Positions 46,628 through 56,216 of a stretch of DNA of 64,000 nucleotides are shown here, in pieces. Made by a program: the position numbers and the translations under genes. Within the stretch, counting starts at the first letter, position 1, and every line of letters begins with the position of its first letter. This stretch comes from JAHQVI01 sp963727575 (GTDB lineage Bacteria; Pseudomonadota; Alphaproteobacteria; Rhizobiales; Rhodomicrobiaceae). Under the pieces are notes generated by a model. The model had not been told where the DNA came from, searched no databases, and worked only from the letters and a program-made list of their open reading frames with translations. The DNA lies in the NCBI GenBank assembly GCA_963727575.1, contig CAVSIA010000035.1, positions 1 through 64,000 on the forward strand, given 5' to 3'.

Positions 46628-46643
46628 ATGCAACTAGTTGCAT
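46628..46643. promoter_or_regulatory. 16-base perfect palindrome, likely HxlR operator
   Basis: ATGCAACTAGTTGCAT, fully symmetric, in the middle of the 92-base gap between the divergent NTF2-like and HxlR genes. The position and symmetry fit an operator for the dimeric HxlR protein. Note that it contains CTAG, the IS1380 target word. Confidence 0.7.
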
Positions 46644-46691
46644 CGTAGGCATGGTTGTGCGACGGTGCAAGCGGTTTTTTCGAGGAGCGGC

Positions 46692-47222
46692 ATGAACGCA
46701 GCGCATCGGTCGGGGTGCCCGATCAATCTTTCGCTTGAGGTTTTCGGCGACCGCTGGAGCCTGATCATCCTTCGCGACATGGTGTTCGGCGGCCGGCGGC
46801 ATTTCCGGGAACTGCTGACGCGATCGGAGGAAGGCATTTCCTCCAACATCCTGGCCGAGCGGCTGAAGCGGCTTCAGGAGGAGGGCATGATCACCAAGGC
46901 CGACGATCCCAGCCACAAGCAGAAGGCGATCTACAGCCTCACCGAGAAATCCATCCAGCTGGTGCCGATCTTCGCGGCGCTCGGGGCATGGGGGCGGCGC
47001 CATCTCCCGGTGACCGAAGACCTCAGCATTCGCGCCCAGCTTCTGGAAGAGGGCGGTCCGGCGATGTGGGATCAGTTCATGGCCGAGCTGCGTCAAGCCC
47101 ATCTCGGCATACCGGCAGAGCGCAACGGGCCGACCGTTGCCGAGCAGCTTCGCGCCGGATATGAGCGGGTATTGGCGAAGCAGGCGGCGGCGCGGGGGGT
47201 GAGTGTTTCGGACACCACTTGA
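46692..47222 (+). CDS. HxlR-family transcriptional regulator
   Basis: Winged-helix regulator of the HxlR family, 176 residues. Conserved: GCPINLSLEVFGDRWSLIIL RDM (opening Cys and the WSLLIL region), FRELLTRSEEGISSNILAERLKRL recognition helix (shortened here as EEGISSNILAERL), and EEGMITKADDPSHKQKAIYSLTEKS wing (as EEGMITK and KAIYSLTEKS). The conserved N-terminal Cys can sense aldehydes or thiol stress in relatives. GAGGAG lies upstream of the ATG at 46692. Likely controls the divergent NTF2-like/serine hydrolase pair through the palindrome at 46628. Confidence 0.92.
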   Translation: MNAAHRSGCPINLSLEVFGDRWSLIILRDMVFGGRRHFRELLTRSEEGISSNILAERLKRLQEEGMITKADDPSHKQKAIYSLTEKSIQLVPIFAALGAWGRRHLPVTEDLSIRAQLLEEGGPAMWDQFMAELRQAHLGIPAERNGPTVAEQLRAGYERVLAKQAAARGVSVSDTT

Positions 47223-47338
47223 GGTCCGTGCCGCGGGGCCCGAATTTTTTTTCATGCTCATGTCGGGGCAAGGCGGAGCCGGCCGTCTTTGAGATACAGA
47301 CACCGCGTAATCGCGCATTTCAACCCAAGGAGATACCG

Positions 47339-47767
47339 ATGGCCTCTCAGACCCAAACCGCAGAGCCCGCCGCACAGGCCCAGCCCGAACCGCTTGGCGG
47401 CGTTGTCCCATATCTCATGGTCGACGGCGCCAGCGACGCGTCGGCGTTTTACCAGAAGGCGTTCGGGGCCGAGGAAGTCTTCCGCTATCCGGTCGACGAC
47501 AAGGGCCGGACCATGCACATCCATCTATATCTGCATGGCGGTTCGCTGATGCTTTCCGACGCCTATCCGGAACATGGCTGTGCACTGGAAAAGCCCCAGG
47601 GCTTCAATCTCGCGCTTCAGGTCACGGATATCGACGCGGCTTGGGACTGCGCGATGGCGGCCGGCGCGGAATCTGTCATGCCGGTGCAGGACATGTTCTG
47701 GGGCGCACGCTACGGCCAGCTTCGCGACCCGTTCGGCGTGATGTGGGCGCTGAACCAGCCGCATTAA
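47339..47767 (+). CDS. VOC-family (glyoxalase-like) protein, PhnB type
   Basis: 142 residues with the vicinal-oxygen-chelate fold of the PhnB group: VVPYLMVDGASDASAFYQKAFG, MHIHLYLHGGSLMLSDAYPE, then FGVMWAL. GAGATACCG follows AAGGAG, which fixes the ATG at 47339. Members are dioxygenase or lyase-like metal proteins, here without a known substrate. It is 116 bases after hxlR. Confidence 0.88.
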   Translation: MASQTQTAEPAAQAQPEPLGGVVPYLMVDGASDASAFYQKAFGAEEVFRYPVDDKGRTMHIHLYLHGGSLMLSDAYPEHGCALEKPQGFNLALQVTDIDAAWDCAMAAGAESVMPVQDMFWGARYGQLRDPFGVMWALNQPH

Positions 47768-47848
47768 TTCGCCAAACCGGCAGTCACGTCCGGCGGCGCC
47801 GGTCTCCCGAGAGGCTGGCGCGCCCCCGGATACGTTCATGGAAAGGGA

Positions 47849-50800
47849 CTACGCCTCCTTCTCCACGGGCTGCTCCTGCTTGCGCCGCGGCGACGTCAGA
47901 CGGAAGAACAGCGGGATGAAGAAGGTTGCGATGAACGTCGCCGCCAGCATTCCGCCGATGACGCCGGTGCCGATCGAATGGCGGCTCGCCGAGCCGGCGC
48001 CGTTGCTCACCGCCAGCGGCATGACGCCGAGGATGAAGGCAAGCGACGTCATGATGATCGGGCGAAAGCGCAGCCGCGCGCCCTCGACGGCGGCCTCGAA
48101 TGCCGGCTTGCCCTCCCTGAGCCGTTCGGCGGCGAATTCCACGATGAGAATGGCGTTTTTCGCCGCGAGCCCGATCAGCGTGATCAGCCCGATCTGGAAG
48201 TAGACGTCGTTCTCGATGCCGCGGAAATAGATCGCCACGATCGCGCCGAACACCGCGAACGGCACCGCTGCGATCACCGCCAGCGGCAGCGACCAGCGCT
48301 CATACTGCGCGGCGAGGATCAGGAACACGAAGATCAGGCCGAAGATGAAGCCCTGATAGCCGGTGCCGGCGGTGGAGAGTTCCTGGTAGGCCGCGCCGGT
48401 CCAGCCGATCGTGTAGTCGGGGCCGAGCGTGCTCGACACCACCTCCTGCATCGCCTTGATCGCCTGACCCGAGGAATAGCCGGGCGCGGCACTGCCCTGG
48501 ACGCGGGCGGCGGGGAAGATGTTGAACCGGTCGACGACGTCCGGACCGACGACGCGTGTTGCAGAGACCAGCACGTTGAGCGGCACCATGGCCCCCGACG
48601 CCGAGCGGACATAGACCTGCTGCAGGTCGGTCGGCGACCGGCGGAACTCGCTCTCGGAGGACAGGCTGACGCGGAACGTGCGGCCGTACAGCGTGAAATC
48701 GTTGACATAGAGGCTGCCGAATGTGCTCTGCATCGTGGTGAAGATGTCGCCGACGGCGACGCCCAGCGCCTTGGCCTTCTCGCGGTCGACGTCGATCCGG
48801 TATTGCGGCACGCCGGTCGAAAAGGTGGTCGCGCACGCCGCGCAGATCGGGGCGCTTGTTCGCCGCCGCAACGACTTTCTGCGTCGCCTGAGACAGGCTG
48901 TCCAGCGATCCGCCCGACCGGTCCTGCACGAAAGAATTCGAAGCCGCCGGTGGTGCCGATGCCCTGGATCGGCGGCGGGTTGAAGCCGATGACGACGCCG
49001 TCGCGGAACCGGGCGTTGAGCGCGGCAGAAGGCGGGCGCCAGATTTCGCGCGTCCTGGCTGGGATCGGTGCGCTGGGACCAGTCCTTCAGGCTGACGAAG
49101 GAGATGCCGGCAATTGGTCTTCTGCGCCCCGGCGAGAAAGTCGAAGCCGGCGACAGCGAAACCACATTCTCGACCGCGGGATTTTCCAGAACGCCCTCGG
49201 TTACCTTGCCGGTGATCGCGCGGGTGCGGTCGAGGCTTGCGGCGGGCGGCAGGGCGGTCGACGAGGAACACGTAGCCCTGGTCCTCGGCCGGAACGAGGC
49301 CGCCGGGGACGCGCTCGAAAAGCTGCCAGGCGATCGCGACGACGCCAAGCGCGAGAACCACGCCCAGAATGGCGTGACGCAACAGGAAGGTCACCCCGCT
49401 CGCATAGCGGTCCGTCACCCAGCCGAAGCCGCTATTGAACCAGCGGAACGGCAGCAGCGGTTCCTTGCGCTCCGGCTTCAGCAGGATGGCGCAGAGCGCC
49501 GGCGTCAGCGTCAGGGCGACGATGCCGGAGATGGCCACGGAGACCGAAATGGTGACGGCGAACTGCCGGTAGAGCTCGCCGGCGAGCCCGCCGAGAAACG
49601 GCGACCGGCACGAACACCGCGCACAGCACGAGCACGATGGCGATGATCGGCCCGCTGACCTCCTCCATCGCCTGAAGGGCGGCCTCGCGCGGCGGCTTGC
49701 CCTCCTGCGACATGATCCGCTCGACATTCTCCAGCACCACGATGGCGTCGTCGACGACGATGCCGATGGCGAGCACCATGCCGAACAAGGTGAGCAGGTT
49801 GATCGAGAAGCCGAGCACGTACATCCCGGCGAACGTGCCGATCAGCGAGACCGGCACGGCGATGATCGGGATGAGCGTCGCCCGGAAGCTCTGCAGGAAC
49901 AGATAGACCACGAGCACGACCAGACTGATCGCCTCGATGAAGGTGTAGATCACCTCGCGGATCGAGACCTCGACGAAGCGGGTCGTGTTGAACGGCGCGT
50001 CATAGCGAAGCCCTTCCGGGAAGCGCTGCGAGAGCCGGTCCATGGTCGCCTTGACATTGGCGGCAACCTGAAGGGCGTTCGCGCCGGGCTGGAGATAGAC
50101 GCCGATCGGCACCGTCGGCGAGCCGTTGAAGGTCGCCGAGAAGCTGTAGTTCAGCGAGCCCAGCTCGACGCGCGCGACATCCTTGAGCCGCAAGGCGCCG
50201 CCATCCGCGTCCGAGCGTAGAATGATGTTCTCGAACTGCTTGGCATCGACCAGCCGTCCCGGCGTCGTCACCGAATAGGTGAACGGCTGCTCCTTGCTGA
50301 TCGGCTCCTCGCCGAACCGGCCGGCGGCGAATTGCTGGTTCTGTTCGCGGATCGCGGCGGCGACGTCGGCCGGCGTCAGATTATATTGCGCGACCTTATC
50401 CGGGCGCAGCCAGATGCGCATGGAATAGTCGGACGCGCCGAACAGGGACGCATCGCCCACGCCGGGCGTGCGGCGCAGCTCGTCGAGCACGTTGATGAGC
50501 GCGTAATTGCTGATGAAGATGGTATCGAAGCGGCTGCCCGGCGAGGACATCGTCAGAACTTCGAGAATGGAGCTCGACCGCTGCCTGACGGTCACGCCCT
50601 GGCGGGAGACCTCGGACGGCAGCAGCGCGCTCGCCCGCTGTACGCGGTTGTTGACGTCGATCGTCGCCTGGTCGGGATTGGTGCCGATATCGAAATAGAC
50701 CGACAGGTTGAGCGTGCCCGACGCCGTGGAGGTCGAGCGCATGTAGATCATGTTCTCGACGCCGTTGATCTGCTGCTCGAGCGGCGCGGCGACCGTTTCG

Positions 50801-50976
50801 GCGATGGTCTCGGCGTTGGCGCCGGGATAGGTCGCGGAAACGACGACTTCGGGTGGAACGATCTGCGGATACTGGGCGACCGGAAGGGCGCGAATCGACA
50901 CGAGGCCGGCAAGGACGATGATGATGGAGATCACCGAGGCGAAGACCGGCCGCAGAATGAAAAACCTCGATATCAT
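47849..50976 (-). pseudogene. RND multidrug efflux permease, at least six frameshifts
   Basis: MexB/AcrB-type pump of about 1040 residues if repaired. The N-terminal part is intact from ISRFFILRPVFASVISII to FGMVLAIGIVVDDAIVVLEN (about 49610). Then an extra G near 49596 (GCCGTTTCTC) shifts into the piece FLGGLAGELYRQFAV ... FERVPGGLVPAEDQGYVFL. Further breaks follow near 49255, 49135, 49055, 48945 and 48840, after which the C-terminal half is intact (PQYRIDVDREKAKALGV to FFIPLFFRL). The clustered single-base indels within 0.8 kb of an otherwise conserved gene suggest poor consensus there. Co-transcribed with its adaptor, whose TGA overlaps the ATG. Confidence 0.85.
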
Positions 50977-52262
50977 TTGCCGTCTCCGCCCGCTGCGGCC
51001 TGAGACGGGGCGGCGCCTGCCGGATTGCCGCTGCTTTGCTGCGGCTGGCCGCCCTGCTGCGCCGCGGGCGCCTGGCCGGGCGGAGCCGGGTTCACCGGGG
51101 CGCCTGGTCGCACGCGGATCAGCCCGTCGACGACGATGCGCTCGCCCGATTTGAGCCCCTCGCTGACGACATAGCCCGACGCCACCTGCTGGGCGAGCTT
51201 CACCGCCCTGGCCTCGGCGATGTTCTTATCGTTGACGACGAACACCGCTGAGCCCTGAGGCCCCTGGTTGATTGCGCGCTCGGGAATGACGATCGCGTCC
51301 GGCAGCGTCACGCCGTTAATCACGACACGGACGAACTGGCCGGGCAGAATGCCGTCATCGGTGTTGGGGAAGATGGCGCGGGCCTGGATGGTGCCGGTCT
51401 GCGGGTCCACGCGTTGGGCGGCCATGTCGATCCTGCCGGTCGGGCCGTAGACGCGCCCGTCGCCATAATGCAGCTTGACCGTGAGATCCGACGTCTTGAT
51501 CGGGTCCTTGCGGCGCTGGTTGAGTTTCTGGAAGGCCTGGTATTCGCTGTCGGTGACGGAGAAGTTGACATAGGCGGGATTGAGCTGGGTGATCGTCGTC
51601 AGCAGGGTCTGCTGCGCCTGAACGAGCGTGCCTTCGGGAGGCGACAGCAACGCGGTGACGCCCGCCACCGGCGCATTGACGGTCGTATATTCGATGTTGA
51701 GCTTGGCGGCGTCCATCTGGGCTTCGGCGAGCTGGACGGCGGCGCGCTGAAGGTCGCGCTGGGCCTTGGCCTGTTCGAGCTGCTGCTCAGTGGACACCTG
51801 GCGGCCCGCCAACTCTTCGATGCGCTTGAAATTCTCCTCCGCCTGCGTGGCCTGGGCCTGCGCCTGGGCGCGCTGTGCCTCGGCCTGCGCCAGCGCGACC
51901 TTGTACGTCGCCGGATCGATCCGGAACAGCATCTGGCCCTGCTCGACCTTGGCGCCTTCCTCGAATTCCCGCTTGAGCAGGGCGCCGCTCACGCGGGGGC
52001 GAACCTCGACCTCGCGAAACCCGGCCACGCGCCCGGCATATTCCACCGGCAGCGGCACGGTTTCCGCTTTGACCTCCATCACCCCGACCTGAGGCGGAGG
52101 CCGATTCTGTTGGGCCTGCTGTGCTTGTTGCCCTGCACCGGGTTGTCCCGATCCACCGGCAACCCAGTTGCGCGCCATCTGGAAGCCTTGCGGCCAAAAG
52201 ACAAAAATGGCGACCACGATAGCGATGACGATCAATACAAAAATCAAAAAGCGGTGTCGCAA
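50973..52262 (-). CDS. RND efflux periplasmic adaptor (MexA-like)
   Basis: Membrane fusion protein, about 429 residues. The best start is TTG 52262 with AAGGAG six bases upstream, giving RHRFLIFVLIVIAIVVAIFVF as membrane anchor. No lipobox is visible. Order: lipoyl half (YAGRVAGFREVEVRPRVSG), coiled coil (AEAQRAQAQAQATQAEENFK, EQQLEQAKAQRDLQRA), barrel (YVNFSVTDSEYQAFQKL) and C-terminal disordered tail rich in Pro, Gln and Ala. It partners the permease by an ATGA overlap at 50973-50976. No outer-membrane factor gene is adjacent. Confidence 0.9.
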   Translation of the reverse strand: MRHRFLIFVLIVIAIVVAIFVFWPQGFQMARNWVAGGSGQPGAGQQAQQAQQNRPPPQVGVMEVKAETVPLPVEYAGRVAGFREVEVRPRVSGALLKREFEEGAKVEQGQMLFRIDPATYKVALAQAEAQRAQAQAQATQAEENFKRIEELAGRQVSTEQQLEQAKAQRDLQRAAVQLAEAQMDAAKLNIEYTTVNAPVAGVTALLSPPEGTLVQAQQTLLTTITQLNPAYVNFSVTDSEYQAFQKLNQRRKDPIKTSDLTVKLHYGDGRVYGPTGRIDMAAQRVDPQTGTIQARAIFPNTDDGILPGQFVRVVINGVTLPDAIVIPERAINQGPQGSAVFVVNDKNIAEARAVKLAQQVASGYVVSEGLKSGERIVVDGLIRVRPGAPVNPAPPGQAPAAQQGGQPQQSSGNPAGAAPSQAAAGGDGK

Positions 52263-52496
52263 GACCAACTCCTTGCCCTTCGCAAGGGCCGCCGCTGGCG
52301 AGCCCCGAGCGATGTGGAGGGTAAAACCTGACGGCCATGTGTACCGGCGCCGGAGCCGGCGGAATGAAGCTTGCCTATACCCACGCACCTGCGGTTAGGA
52401 CGCAGTGCGATCTGAAGTGCCAACAGAGAATATCCTTGCCGGTTCCCTCCGCGCTATGCCTGTTCAACAAAACGTGAGCGGTGCCTGCCCGGCGCG

Positions 52497-52955
52497 TCAG
52501 CCGCGGAACGACAGATGCCGCGTCACCGCGATCAGCAGGCAGATGAACGCCGCGAAGATCACCAGCGCGTTGGCGGCGTGCGAATATTCCCATTGAGATC
52601 GAAGGGTTTCCCAGTTGTCCGGAGAGACCGTCCAGTTGTCGGTCGCCTTGTTCATCGGGAAGGTCCACATGAAGAAGATCCCGAGATTGGCCAGCACCAG
52701 CAGAAGCGCGGCGGCGGCAAATCCATAGGGCTGACTATGCCTGATCAGCGAGATGGTGTAGCCGAGAAGAGAGAAAATCGCGCCGAACAGCACGATGCCG
52801 AACAGTGCCCAGCCGTCATAGATCCGCTGGACGACGAAATAGTCCGCCTTGTCGAGGGCCATCTTGTTGAGCAGTTCGGCGAGATGCGCGCCTGCCGGAA
52901 TGATCGCTGTAGCCGTGAATAGAAGCGCAAGCCACTGAAAAATTGAGATTATCAT
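52497..52955 (-). CDS. Four-helix membrane protein, DUF1772-like
   Basis: About 152 residues with four hydrophobic segments (SIFQWLALLFTATAIIPAGAH, then about residues 45-65, 80-98 and 125-145). The loop FPMNKATDNW ... DNWETLRSQWEYSHAANAL resembles the DUF1772/anthrone-oxygenase-like family, where an Asn and a late His are conserved. AAGGGG precedes the ATG at 52955. The function is unknown. It lies between a pump operon and a cyclase gene without tight linkage. Confidence 0.72.
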   Translation of the reverse strand: MIISIFQWLALLFTATAIIPAGAHLAELLNKMALDKADYFVVQRIYDGWALFGIVLFGAIFSLLGYTISLIRHSQPYGFAAAALLLVLANLGIFFMWTFPMNKATDNWTVSPDNWETLRSQWEYSHAANALVIFAAFICLLIAVTRHLSFRG

Positions 52956-53144
52956 CCCTGCCCCTTCCTGTCTGAAGGCCCTGAGCCGCGCGTGGTCTGG
53001 CGTTAACGGCGGCCCCAACGCCATGTTCCACCGCGCGGTCGCCCCCTCCGCATGACCGCCGAGCAAGGATCTTGCATGAAAACCCCGCTCGATGCTTTGC
53101 TTATGGTCCTAGAGATAGAGATGGCGAAGCGAAAGGGGCTGCGC

Positions 53145-54101
53145 ATGTTATTGGAAAAAGAATGGAAAAAGAAAGGGACGGCGATTGCCGCCGGCGCACT
53201 GGCGGTCTGCGCCGTGGCGATGCCGGGGGCAGGCTATGCCGCCGAGTCCGACGGGCTGTGGGCGGTCTATAATTCGGCGTTCAAGGATGCCAAATATGTG
53301 GATCTGACCCACACCATCACGCCGACCATCCCCGTCTGGGCGGGCTTTGCCCCATCCACCTTCTCACCGGCGAAAGCGGGCACGGACATCGAAGGCTACG
53401 CCAAGAAGGGCGACACCTACACATACGAAAAGCACGGCTTCGAGGCGACCGAATACACGGTACGCACCGACCAGCTCGGCACGCAGCTCGACCCGCCTGC
53501 CCATTGGGCGCCGGAATATCCCGGCATCGACGAGCTGCCGGCAACGTATTCCATCCGTCCGCTGGTGGTCATTTCCATCGTCGAGCAGTTGAAGACCAAT
53601 GCGAATTACGCGCTTCAGGTCTCCGACATCGAGGCGTGGGAGAAGGAGCATGGCACGATCCCGGAAGGCTCGGTCGTGTTCGTGCGCTCGGACTGGTCGA
53701 AGCAATGGCCCGATCCCAAGCTCGCCACGCTGAAGGAATTCCCCGGCGTCGGCCTCGCCGCGCTGAAATTCCTTCACAACGAGCGCAAGATCCTGTTCCA
53801 CGGCCATGAGCCGCTGGACACCGATTCCACCCCCGATCTCGAAGGCGAGCACTGGCTGATGCACAACGGCTATGCGCAGGCCGAGGGCGTGGCCAATCTC
53901 GACCAGGTGCCGGAAAAGGGTGCGCTGGTGCTGATCGGATACCCGAAATTCGGCGGCGGTCTCGGCGGCTACGCGCGCTACGTCGCGGTCTGTCCGCCGG
54001 ACTGGCAATACGGCGTAACGGTCGGCCCGCAGGACGCGCCGTTGCCGAAATCCGACAAGCCGCTGCATTACGACGCCGCGGCCGGGATGCGGGTCCGCTA
54101 G
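53145..54101 (+). CDS. Exported cyclase-family protein (kynurenine formamidase/isatin hydrolase fold)
   Basis: About 318 residues with a signal peptide (KKGTAIAAGALAVCAVAM, cut near GYAAES). The metal motif of the family, HxGTHxDxPxH, here reads QLGTQLDPPAHW: the first two His are replaced by Leu/Gln-type residues and the Asp and last His are kept. Other landmarks: VDLTHTITPTIPVWAGF and GSVVFVRSDWSKQW, and FHGHEPLDTDSTPDLEGEHW. Related forms with GTQxD are known in the isatin-hydrolase branch, so this may be native. The start at 53145 is chosen for AAAGGGG; ATG codons at 53121 and 53052 are alternatives. Confidence 0.8.
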   Translation: MLLEKEWKKKGTAIAAGALAVCAVAMPGAGYAAESDGLWAVYNSAFKDAKYVDLTHTITPTIPVWAGFAPSTFSPAKAGTDIEGYAKKGDTYTYEKHGFEATEYTVRTDQLGTQLDPPAHWAPEYPGIDELPATYSIRPLVVISIVEQLKTNANYALQVSDIEAWEKEHGTIPEGSVVFVRSDWSKQWPDPKLATLKEFPGVGLAALKFLHNERKILFHGHEPLDTDSTPDLEGEHWLMHNGYAQAEGVANLDQVPEKGALVLIGYPKFGGGLGGYARYVAVCPPDWQYGVTVGPQDAPLPKSDKPLHYDAAAGMRVR

Positions 54102-54161
54102 ACACGGATCCGAAACAGACAGGGCACGCCGCCGCGGCCTATCCGGCGGTGTGCTCTTTGC

Positions 54162-54596
54162 CTACGGCTTCGGCGGCGTGGCATTGGCGCCGAGGCGGCG
54201 GAGCAGCGCCCTGAGCGTCTCCGCTTCCTTCGCCGTGAATCCGCTTCGCAGCACGGCGTCGTAGCCTTCCGCCGCCTTGCGCAACCGTTGGAACAGGGCG
54301 CGACCCCGGTCCGTCAGCTCGACCTCATGCATTCGCCGGTTCTCGGGGAGCCGCTTGCGCACGATCAGCCCGTTCTTTTCCATGGCGTTCAGATGATGGG
54401 TCAGCGTCGGGCCCTGAATGCCGATGAATTGCAACAGGTCCGATTGCAGGCGGCGGTCGCGTCCCGTCAGGGCCAGCAGCACCAGCCAGACCGGCAGCGA
54501 CCCGCCTTCCGCCGCCAGCGCATTGTCGAATTCGCGGCTCACCGCCTTTGCGGTCTGCGCGAGCAGGAGCCCGATGGGAGCGTCGTTCGATTTCAT
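54162..54596 (-). CDS. MarR-family transcriptional regulator
   Basis: Winged-helix dimeric repressor of 144 residues. Features: LQSDLLQFIGIQGPTLTHHLNAMEKNGLIV (recognition helix) and the wing RKRLPENRRMHEVELTDRG with conserved Asp/Arg. It is divergent from a small membrane gene; a symmetric TCGAA-TAG-TTCGA sits upstream. It may control the N-acetyltransferase cluster downstream of that gene (inference). Confidence 0.9.
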   Translation of the reverse strand: MKSNDAPIGLLLAQTAKAVSREFDNALAAEGGSLPVWLVLLALTGRDRRLQSDLLQFIGIQGPTLTHHLNAMEKNGLIVRKRLPENRRMHEVELTDRGRALFQRLRKAAEGYDAVLRSGFTAKEAETLRALLRRLGANATPPKP

Positions 54597-54613
54597 TTCT
54601 TAATTATTTGACA

Positions 54614-54626
54614 TCGAATAGTTCGA
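54614..54626. promoter_or_regulatory. Dyad TCGAA-TAG-TTCGA, possible MarR operator
   Basis: A short perfect dyad 18 bases before the marR-type start codon, between divergent genes. The arms of five bases are short, so the role is uncertain. Confidence 0.45.
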
Positions 54627-54702
54627 AGTTTATGTAACGCAAATCCCGCCTGAACGCAAGTGCGGGCGCGGGCGTTATCACCGTTGATCGAAGGAGGAGC
54701 GA

Positions 54703-55059
54703 ATGCCCTACGGCCTTATGATCCTGATGGCCCTTCATGTGCTTACAGCCATATTCTGGGCCGGCTCGACCTTTACGCTGGCGCGTGCCGGTGGTGTCGG
54801 CGCCGATCCGCTGTTTCGTCCGCAAATGGGCGCGGCGGTGGTCGTTTTCCTGTCAGGCGCCGGCCTCTGGTCCATGCTGCACAGCGGAGGTGTGGACAAC
54901 ACTTCCGATGTCGTGCTGATGATCGGCATCGTCGCGGCTGTGATCGCTGCTGGCCTGCAAGGTGCCATGCGCCGCCGGCCGGCCGTCTCGCAGCGCGCCG
55001 CCGCTTTGCTGCTGGCTCTGACGGCGATCTGCATGGCCATCGCGCGCTTCGTAAGCTAA
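54703..55059 (+). CDS. Small membrane protein, unknown function
   Basis: 118 residues with three to four hydrophobic helices (MPYGLMILMALHVLTAIFWAG, then AAVVVFLSGAGLWSML, VVLMIGIVAAVIAAGL, LLLALTAICMAIARFV). AAGGAGGAG lies before the ATG. It resembles short copper-resistance-D or DUF-type membrane proteins (HVLTAIFWAGSTF start) but no firm family is assigned. Upstream of the nat gene and divergent from marR. Confidence 0.7.
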   Translation: MPYGLMILMALHVLTAIFWAGSTFTLARAGGVGADPLFRPQMGAAVVVFLSGAGLWSMLHSGGVDNTSDVVLMIGIVAAVIAAGLQGAMRRRPAVSQRAAALLLALTAICMAIARFVS

Positions 55060-55089
55060 GGACCGGGTCGTCGATCCGGACGATGTCAA

Positions 55090-55956
55090 ATGCGTAGACA
55101 AGCCGACCATCCCACCGTCGATCTCGACGCCTATTTTGCGCGGATCGGCTATCGAGGCGCCGCCAGAGCCGATCTTGCGACGCTCCAAGACCTCATCGAG
55201 CACCATGTCGCCGCGATCGTCTTCGAAGCCATCGACGTCATGCTCGACCGCGGCGTCGACCTCGCTCCCGCCGCCATCGACGATAAGCTGATCGCGCGCG
55301 GGCGCGGCGGCTATTGCTTCGAACAGAACGGCCTGTTCAGGCGCGTGCTGAAGGCGCTCGGCTTCGAGGCCGAGGGGCTGATCGCGCGCGTCATGTGGAT
55401 GAGCCCGCCCGACGCGCCGCCCGGTCCATGGTCGCATATGGTGCTGCGGGTCACGATGGATGGGGTTCCCTATCTGGCCGATGTCGGCTTCGGCACCTGC
55501 GTGCCGACCTCGCCCTTGCGGTTCGACGATACCGGGCCGCAGCAGACCGCGCAGGAAGCCTTCCGCCTGACGCCGACCGAACTCGGACATTTGCTCGAAG
55601 TCCGGCTCGGCGAAGAATGGGCGCGGGTCTATGAGGTCTCCCGCCACCCATGTTCGGACGCCGGCTACCAGGAAGCGAACCTGGCGACGTCAACGCATCC
55701 GGGTTCGCATTTCCGCAACCGGCTGATGGTTGCGCGAACGACGCCGCAGGGGCGCATCGTGCTGGTCGGCAACCGGCTCACGATGCGCGGGCCGGACGGC
55801 GGCGCCGACCGGCAATTCCTCTCCGCCGACGAGTTGGAGGGTGCGCTCAGGCACCTGTTCCACCTCCCCGTCGAGGCAAGCTGGAGGCCGCTCGTCGAAG
55901 CCGCCGCCGACGCTGGCCAGGAGCAGGAGTTGGCGCGGCTTCCGGACGAAGGGTAG
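55090..55956 (+). CDS. nat: Arylamine N-acetyltransferase
   Basis: 288 residues; transfers acetyl from acetyl-CoA to arylamines, hydrazines and hydroxyarylamines. The catalytic triad is visible: Cys in RGRGGYCFEQNGLFRRVL, His in GPWSHMVLRV, Asp in YLADVGFG. N-terminal VDLDAYFARIGYRG and FEAIDVML (a change from the common FENLDV) are family marks. No frameshift. It starts 31 bases after the membrane gene, so they may be co-transcribed. Confidence 0.93.
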   Translation: MRRQADHPTVDLDAYFARIGYRGAARADLATLQDLIEHHVAAIVFEAIDVMLDRGVDLAPAAIDDKLIARGRGGYCFEQNGLFRRVLKALGFEAEGLIARVMWMSPPDAPPGPWSHMVLRVTMDGVPYLADVGFGTCVPTSPLRFDDTGPQQTAQEAFRLTPTELGHLLEVRLGEEWARVYEVSRHPCSDAGYQEANLATSTHPGSHFRNRLMVARTTPQGRIVLVGNRLTMRGPDGGADRQFLSADELEGALRHLFHLPVEASWRPLVEAAADAGQEQELARLPDEG

Positions 55957-56216
55957 GGCGGCATCGCCAATCCCGAAACAAAAGCGGCCGCCGATCGATG
56001 TCGACGGTCGCGCTCCGGCGTCCCTCTCAGCAAGCGAAACCTGCATCAAGCAACCCTTTTCGGTGAACAACGCGTCGGCCTTCTGGCGCTGGCTTGCGTC
56101 ATAGGCCGGGCGCCGCGATCGGAAATCGGCGCCGCGCATGGAACGCGGGGCCGCGCAGCGCGATATGATATGGTCATGATCTGGATCGGAAACCCGTTAA
56201 ACGAGGCGGTGTCGTC

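Noticed and set aside
53052..53144. Longer start for the cyclase-family protein
   Set aside because: The extra residues put a charged stretch before the signal peptide, and the ATG at 53145 has the better ribosome site.
54110..54160. GC-rich hairpin between the cyclase and marR genes as terminator
   Set aside because: The stem needs a wobble pair and no T-run follows; too weak to list as a feature.
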